From contig JAODTK010000300.1 of the NCBI GenBank assembly GCA_026419785.1, forward strand, positions 310,001-374,000: DNA of 64,000 bases, in the 5' to 3' direction. The stretch is from Sclerodactyla briareus. Lineage: Eukaryota; Echinodermata; Holothuroidea; Dendrochirotida; Sclerodactylidae. Below, piece by piece: positions 57,030-64,000 of this stretch (positions within the stretch are counted from its first letter, which is position 1; the number at the start of each line of letters is the position of its first letter). Under the pieces are notes generated by a model, which did no database searches, was not told where the DNA came from, and worked only from the letters and a program-made list of their open reading frames with translations. A program made the position numbers and the translations under genes.

Positions 57030-58275
57030 TGGCGTAGCCGAGGGGAGCCGGGCCACGGGGGCCTGGCCCCCCCCCAATCCAATTCCCCCCAATTTTTTTT
57101 TTCAATTTCCACTTAATGACAACATATTTGGCCCTTATGCGGCTCTCCCTTTCCTCATTTGCTAGTCAGATTGCTCGAATTTCTCCTCTGACAGCCCACT
57201 TTTTTTGGTCCCTTAATCAACTGTGCAAAAACTTTGCGCGCTTCGCTCACAGTAGTACCCGTTATATATACACAGGTTTTTTTTACCCCCTTTGGAGCCG
57301 TGAAGTTTCTTCTAGATCATAGAAGACATAGGCAGACGAGGGGGGTGCGTAGATACCCCTCAACAACAGTTGTCACTTATGTTGTTCCCGCTGTTCCTCA
57401 TTCCCAGTCAGATGTGCTTGAATAGTTTCAATGTTTGGTCAATAGCCCACAATAAGCGGGGTGCAAGGTGAGGGCACTAGCTCGCCCTTCCAGTTCAGCT
57501 AAAACAGTGGCAAAAAGATGAAAACCCCTCCAGAATATTGCCCCCCGTACGCCTTAGGGGGTCTCATATGATATCCGAGCAATGCGCAAAAAATTGCGTG
57601 CTTTCGTATAGCCGTGGTTTTGTTTGTCTTGCTTTTAATACAACCCGTAATTCCTATTTTGTGAGATTTGTGTCAACTTAGTCAGGTTTTTTTTTTAATT
57701 ATTGCGTTGTTGATCCTGTGGCTTATTACATCCTGGGTACATCCCTAGCCAGCTGAAGCATGGCCAATTAAAAGTAAGGATCGTAGACACCTCCTCAAAT
57801 TCATACAAGATAGTTGATTCATCGTCCAAAATGAGGGAGCCGAAAAGGATAAAAAAAAAATTGAGACCGAACATACAGGCAGAAATGCTCAAATTCAGAC
57901 CAAAGCGAATTCGGCGAAATGTCAGGAGAATTTTCTATCAAAACCAGCAATTGTTTCGCGCGTTTCGCGCGCCGTAGTACTTTTCCATCATGCGGCTTTC
58001 AAGATTTAGGGAAAAACATTCTGCCCCCCCACAAAAAATGAAGTCCTACGCCATGATCTGAAGCCCACGTGAATAGAAATTTGACCACTTCTCAAGACAA
58101 GAGTTTTTAATATGACAAAATGACTTCAAATTGGCAAATGTTGAGCCAGACTTTCATCTGAGGGTTCCTAAAATGCAAAAATTTTCCAGAGGGGAGGGGG
58201 GACAACCCACATCCCCTACGACACCCCCTCCCCCCATGGCACCCCAATCCAAATCCCTGGCTACGCCAGTGAATT
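57030..58275. repeat. G/C-tract repeats with GCGCGCTTCGC motifs
   Basis: Pieces such as GGCGTAGCCGAGGGGAGCCG, TTGCGCGCTTCGCTCAC, TTTCGCGCGTTTCGCGCGCC and CCTGGCTACGCCAGTG recur, each next to a homopolymer of C or G. They resemble the pieces at 24.6, 28.7, 29.6, 30.7 and 63.7-63.8 kb. No gene is present. Confidence 0.5.
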
Positions 58276-59219
58276 TGCCTCCGTACATGGCAGATTTCAC
58301 TGTCATGTCTTGATCACCTGATCACGTAATCTTTATGGGATTGGTCACTGGAACATTGATCGTGACTGGTCACTTCGTCCTAACAGCCGTTTTGACCTGG
58401 TGTTTCGCAATTAGAGTGGTCCGAGGCTTACGGTAATCGTTACTTACGGCATTAAACATAGATACCGCCTTCTACTATTATCTGCTCCTTTTCAATTGGC
58501 GGGTTGTTTGATATTTCGGGAAACGTTTACTAAACCAAATTAGGGCTTAACGAATTTGCAATACCAATGTTACCCTCATGACAATGTTTTCACCCGGCCC
58601 ATCATGCCCATGGAATTTTGAAGGTATAGGCTAAACCATACAGAGGGTCATTTGGACAGCAGAAAAGTTGCCCCAATTTCATTATTTTATTCCCCGTGTT
58701 TTCTTTATGAAGAACGCATTCTCACTTTATATGACGGCTTCATTAGGCGTGCCCATAGCGCATGAAACAATTTACAATGCTCGAAATGGGTCAAGACACC
58801 AACAAAGATGTTTTATCAAGCACTCGACCATATGTCAAGATTGTATTATGCTGCGAGGTATTTTAGATGTCCTATGCCCTTTAAACAACGTTCTGATGAT
58901 ATGTTCAACACCCAATAAGGTGCGGAACGAATGACAGGCGTATCCAAGAAAAAAGCGTCACTTTTCAATGCTTTATATAATTACGTTTTAGGATGCATCG
59001 TTTTTTAGTCCGCTTGATTCCTCTTGCTATGGTTCTTCGGTAGTTTCTTGATGTTTCCGTTGACTGTTTTGTATTACTACCTTACATTGGCTTCTTATGT
59101 GTTGCAGGGCCCCGGGTAAGATTGCAATCTGTTAACCGGGTTTCAACCTTTTGACGTTCAATAATAGGTAATATTCATACAATACTTCAACCCGCACTGG
59201 AGCAAATAGTATGCGATGC

Positions 59220-59765
59220 AGCCTAAAGCGGCGTTTCCATGCACGCGGGCTGATATCATCGCTCACCGTTATTTCCAATGGAGCCGTTTCCATGCCACGC
59301 CGGCGGCGCGTTTTCTCGAATCGGTCATGTAGTGTTCCAAACAACATCATAATGGTTTCAACACGAGGGATGAGTTTCTATACAGATTGTCTCTATTTTT
59401 ACGGCCATACCTATCTGACACATATTGCAGGTTCAACCATTGACATTTCAATTATTTTACTAATGAATCTCCAAACCCTGTCAATTGTGAAGTTTTAAAT
59501 AGTGGCCGTAATCTTTGACATTTAGAAAGATGGTTTTCAGAAATTAACACCGGTGTTTAGGTTTAAACACTAGTATGGTTCCGATTAATACTAATATACA
59601 AATATAAACACACGGTTTCTCATAAGCGCAAATAGCCTACAACACAGAAGTGAAAAGAGGTGCGTCATTTTCGAGAACCCCGCCCGCGTGCATTGAAAAA
59701 CGCGTCACATCGCGTTGTCTGGGGTGCCCCGCCAAACCGCCCGCTAAAAACCACGGCTTAAGTGC
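59220..59765. mobile_element. MITE-like element with GCGG inverted ends
   Basis: The left end TAAAGCGGCGTTTCCATGCA and the right end AAAAACCACGGCTTAA are partly inverted, about 540 bp apart. The left end also matches the inverse of the 56.6-kb end (GCGTGCATGGAA). No coding frame is seen. Confidence 0.5.
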
Positions 59766-60659
59766 AAATGGAAGCATAATGCGGAAAACCCATACCTTCA
59801 TTAGAGCAAAGCAAGTTCCGATACTTTCAGTTCATTTTTTGCATATAATAATATATGGAATGCCACTCACAAAATAAGGGCGTTCCGGTGATTTTTCCCT
59901 TCCCCCATCGTAGCTGATTTCAATATACGCTTTCTGATCTGTCCGTCAGTAATCTGCCTGTCTCCGTGAGTCTGGGACGCCCCTTGGTACGTCCTTATTA
60001 GAATGCACTGCATATTCATATATTTACAGCTGACACAAATATGTCTAAATTTTCTCACATCCGCCTACCTATTCTGTATTCAAGAAGGGTTCCGTTCATA
60101 CGCAGGTTACTGAACCTAAGCCTTGCGATGGTCCTCCGTATCTGCCAGTATATCACTTTTAATTGAAGGAGGCTTATATTATCGTTATTCAAAACCGACT
60201 TACGGGAACTTTAGGTTTCATTGGTAGCACTCTACCACAAACTATAGGTGGCCCGGAGCTCCCGGGAAATGTTGGTTTTTGGTTCCCCTCCCCCCGCCCC
60301 CCCAGCCCAAACCTGGATATGGCCAGACTTGGACAGTAACTAAAATAAAACCGCCGACTACTAGCTCAACATCGAAGTGTGTTGTACCCTTAGTCATGGC
60401 TATTTTGGAGAGAACCTTTTTAATATGACTCTGCATCGTGTGGGTCCATTTATTTATGCTGGGGACTATCCATTAGTCGTGTCATTTTTTTCTTCAAACT
60501 CGCCAACGCGACTATCTAGCGGAGCGCCATTTTAGGTGGCGCAAAGCGGAGAAATGTGGTTTTTTTAGCATCCCTTGATCACTTGAAATGGCACTTTCTG
60601 TCACAGAAATAACCCACGCCAACGGACACTCTACCCAAGGTCGGAAGGTTTTAATATTT

Positions 60660-61760
60660 TTACAATTCATTCGAGGGCTGGGGGTTCCGGATACGACACT
60701 GAAACGCGCGGTCGTTCATCCCTTTTCCACTTTGACATCCATGTGGACGTGTGCAACCGTGTGTACAACCTTTGTACTGGTGACTCGGGTGCAGTGCTAT
60801 GCAGCGCGTTCGGGACCTCTGTGATGAATCCATGCGGTACGGCTGCGGTTGGAAATAGGCAGTGGATTCCCACAGTGAACAATGGGCAGATCGGCCCGCG
60901 AATTCGGTGATATAGGTCTGTGAATACGTCGATATTTCCTCGAGTATACAGATCAATATCGCCATTCAGTCATGCGGGGTTGGGCAAACCCTTTCTGAAA
61001 GGGTTAGTTTTCTACTTGGTTGTGTAACATGATTTGGGGGTGAAGTCAGGGTTTACTGACCTGGACTTTGATGATGATGCCGCTTGCTTGCTGATTTTTG
61101 TGGATTCGCTGGTGAATGCCCTTGGAGCACATCATGCCGGAAGGCAAATCCCTGAGACTTTTTGGTCCCATTGCCCTAAGACTAATAATTCATTCTCTTT
61201 AGTGAGGCTTTATGGATGTGTCTGTTGCGTCAGTCCGGGTTTTTGGGGACGAACGTAAGTCGTTCGTTTACCTTGGCATGTCATTAGTGGCTCCAGTGTC
61301 CTTGCGAGCCCGAGGTTAGTGACCCTCGGGCATGGCTTACGGTGTCCATGAGGTCAATCGACAGTGGCGTTTGGCGGTCTCGATTCTGAGCAGAGCCCCC
61401 AAGCTTCGGGTTTCTATTATCTTGTGCGTCCGGTCCTTGCTATAACTCTAGCGAGGCGTGGACGCTCACTGGTGGACTGAGGCGGAACTGGTGCTTTCTT
61501 GACTAACTCACTTCGCGTATCATAGGTCCGCTAGCAGGAACCGTGGTGTCCAAGAACGGGTTGCTGATGGTCTTGGGGCCGCCGCCGGGGCGGCAACGCA
61601 GCTCTTGGTTTGGCGCAGCTGCACGGGTATCTCGGGGAATTTGGGAAAAAGACAGGCCGAGCTGGTCTCTTGCTCGGAGAGCCGGTTGAATGGAAGTGGT
61701 TGGTGAGTGCGGCGAGTTGCCTTCAGGCATGCGCTCCCATATTGTGTGAATAACATGAAT
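60660..61760 (+). mobile_element. non-LTR retrotransposon reverse transcriptase fragment
   Basis: Plus frames read VTDLDFDDDAACLL-like sequence (as GFTDLDFDDDAACLL at 61050), DSLVNALGAHHAG, then RLYGCVC, VFGDE-like, FTYLGMS and RRLGMAYGV-like blocks in shifted frames. The LDFDDDA box stands for the catalytic FADD of reverse transcriptase, and the YLG block follows it as in LINEs. Upstream VPDTTLK (60690) suggests part of the palm domain. The copy is broken by many indels and is not expressed as one protein. Confidence 0.75.
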
Positions 61761-61799
61761 TGTAATCTGTGTTTTAACATTGGCGCGCAGTGGGGGGGG

Positions 61800-63120
61800 G
61801 GTGCTGTTGCCCTATGAAATTATCGTCGCGTCCTCGGTGGTGAACATGCCAAGTCGGCCTGATTCGTTGGGCAGTCGGGCTGTGTGATTATTCTTGTTAT
61901 TTCAGGTGGTTCTTCGTCCGCCGAGTGAAAAGACTTGGCGTAGGTTGGCAATCACTTTGGCGATTAGGCTATGTATGGCGCGTGTGTGTCATAAATTATC
62001 GTTCACTCCTTTAGCTACGGTACCGTAATATTGAAAACCTTCAATTGATTAGCAACTCGTCCAGCGAAAACCCATCTCGATTGCATCCGCATTGTCACCA
62101 TGATAGAAAATCGTTCCGATATGCTCCCGATATATTAGCGAGAGGAAATTATTCGCCGGGTGATTCGAGACATACCGTCTCCCGAATAAATTAACACAAA
62201 GTGGGCCCAACAACAATCCATTTGGTTTATTTGTTTTAATTCTCACGAGAAGCATGTCGATCGCAAAATACTAGTTCATGGGAGGAAGTCCCGTCATGCC
62301 AACAGTACAGTCCGATCGGCTTGGCGGGTGCTCAAGAAGACATTGCGCCCCTTTGAACTCTTCATCGATAAATTCTCAATACATCATGGTCTACTGGGAA
62401 GCTATAATACGCATATCTTCGTTAAAGATGACGGTTCGTTTGGCGTGCTGGGGGAAAGACAAAAAAAAAACATTCAATTTGCATTTTATCAGATTTTGCT
62501 TTGGCTCCTCACTCCAAATACTGATAGTTAAAATAATTTGATGAATTGTTAAACCTTTCACGCGCAATTCGTTTTTGTCTCGCCTGATGAAATTCAGGAG
62601 GAAACCATGGTCACTATATGGCGTGTGTGTGTATATGTCAAACTTTCTCGTTAGCAAGAATTCTCACAAACCGTGATGCCGATTATGACGAAATTTCTTG
62701 TGTAGCCGCCGGGTTTGTGACACTATCTGGATTATATTTTGTCAACAAAGTCCTTAATGTAACGTTTTGTAATTAGCTCATTTTAATGTTATTTATTGTT
62801 CAAGTTCATAAGCATATTACAAAGAACCGTACTTGCTACAGTGATGTAGTTTTGCACGTAGAACCTGGATGACCGGTAGATGACTCAGTAGGTATGTTCC
62901 TTAACAATTTTCTGAATCGATGTGTTTTTATGTTTCATGAATTTGATTGAATTCCTAGAATAAAGCGTCGTAAGAATGAAATCCACTTAGGAACGAGCAC
63001 ACACATACTCCTGTGAAAATTTTACTGCTGTTATAAGCTTCCGACAAGCAATCCCTCTCTACCCAACCAATTTGATTAGGTGATTATAGACCTACAAAAA
63101 GACTGCAACATTTTTCTCTC
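61800..63120. other. no gene recognised
   Basis: Both strands hold only short open frames without family motifs. Confidence 0.4.
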
Positions 63121-63126
63121 CTCTCA

Positions 63127-64000
63127 TTTTTTTTTTTTTTTTTTTTTTTTTAGTCCTTATCTGTGGCCCGTGCCCGGGGCGGCCGCCCAGGGTTTTACTA
63201 TGGGGGGGTGGGGCAGATTTGGCATGGATGTCTGACTGGGGGGGGGGTGGTCCCCCTCGAGTTTGCGATTTGTTGAGTCCATTATACTGCTTAGATCAAA
63301 ATGGTATCACATTTGATACACTTTTTAATGTGTATCTACGTCAACAAGCTTTGACAAAAATCCATAAATTTCTGAGCAAATTAAAATGCATGACCATTTT
63401 TCCCATGCAGGTCATATTTCATTCGATACCCTGACAAAAATGAACCGATGAAACTGTACTAACGTTTCTGTACAGGTAGGCAGCGTTACTTTTTATGTTA
63501 GAACAAATGCATTGTATTTTATGCTCAGTGGTGGTAAATAAAATAAAAGCCAACTGACATTGTTAGTTAATTTTTCTGTAATTCCAAATATATTGCTCTA
63601 GGAGAAGCAGTCTCAATCAGAATATCCCCATTATATCAAGCTACGCAAAAAATGTAATCAAAAAGTCAAGTTGCCGTTTTCACGCACTAGCCACTTTTTA
63701 AAATACAAAGTAAGTATTTTGGTCGTTTTCGCGCGCGCACTTATTATTATTTACACACATCAAAAAATCTTACTAGGCCGATATCATTTTACACTACAAA
63801 ACTAAATTGCCGTTTCGCGCGCTGCATCATTATTCACACAACAACATCTTTCTTACTAATCAATATTATATCACAGAAAATCGCACTACAACATATTTAC
63901 ACAACAACATAAAATTCTCCACTACATCATTAATTTAATAGGCCCTAGCCTACATCTCTTACCCTACCAAATATTTTGGCCTTTTTCTCGCCACAAACAT
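63127..64000. other. T-tract, G-tracts and TTCGCGCGC-bearing low-copy repeats
   Basis: About 26 T residues at 63127-63152 precede GGCCCGTGCCCGGGGCGGCC and two G-tracts. From 63660 a short diverged unit (TTGCCGTTTTCACGC, TCGTTTTCGCGCGCG, TTGCCGTTTCGCGCGCT) recurs three times about 60-80 bp apart. Confidence 0.5.

Overview
The window is eukaryotic nuclear DNA. Coding sequence is confined to short exons with GT-AG borders, separated by introns of 0.5-4 kb full of dispersed repeats, non-LTR retrotransposon debris, MITE-like elements and satellites. The protein matches and the repeat style (interspersed blocks rich in TGACCT motifs, CR1/L2-type LINEs, a tRNA-derived SINE) suggest a marine invertebrate deuterostome, perhaps an echinoderm. 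That placement is inference. No prokaryotic genes, CRISPR array or phage are present.

Two conserved genes are recognisable, both on the minus strand. (1) COG1, subunit 1 of the conserved oligomeric Golgi tethering complex, starts at 18073 and runs leftward. Eight exons covering roughly the N-terminal third are identified (18073 down to 4432). One expected exon between 13.2 and 9.05 kb was not found, and the C-terminal part must lie left of 4432 or off the window. (2) An hnRNP F/H-type RNA-binding protein starts at 53587 and runs leftward to about 37.6 kb. Parts of all three quasi-RRM domains and the glycine-rich linkers are readable in ten or eleven exons. Several exons of both genes carry single-base indels. 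Exon order, splice sites and phases are otherwise intact, so sequence error is a likelier explanation than pseudogenes, but this is unproven.

Layout. 0-4.4 kb: repeats, a TTAA-type MITE, no certain gene. 4.4-18.1 kb: COG1, with a 30-unit 43-bp satellite in an intron. 18.2-30.5 kb: intergenic, holding a 2.8-kb CR1/L2-like LINE whose RT core is deleted, a tRNA-derived SINE, AAT microsatellite and a degenerate ~255-bp tandem repeat. 30.5-37.4 kb: a 3.4-kb segment present twice in tandem. 37.5-53.6 kb: the hnRNP gene, with a ~60-bp minisatellite in one intron and degenerate tandem copies of one Gly-rich exon in another. 53.7-64 kb: intergenic repeats, LINE fragments and GC-rich MITE-like ends.

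The two genes serve unrelated housekeeping roles (Golgi retrograde tethering; pre-mRNA splicing). Nothing in the sequence ties them together beyond shared strand. I did not find a convincing undescribed biological system. The most unusual signals are the exon-copy array inside the hnRNP gene, the two-state 43-bp satellite, and a dispersed element carrying perfect DR1 nuclear-receptor half-site pairs.
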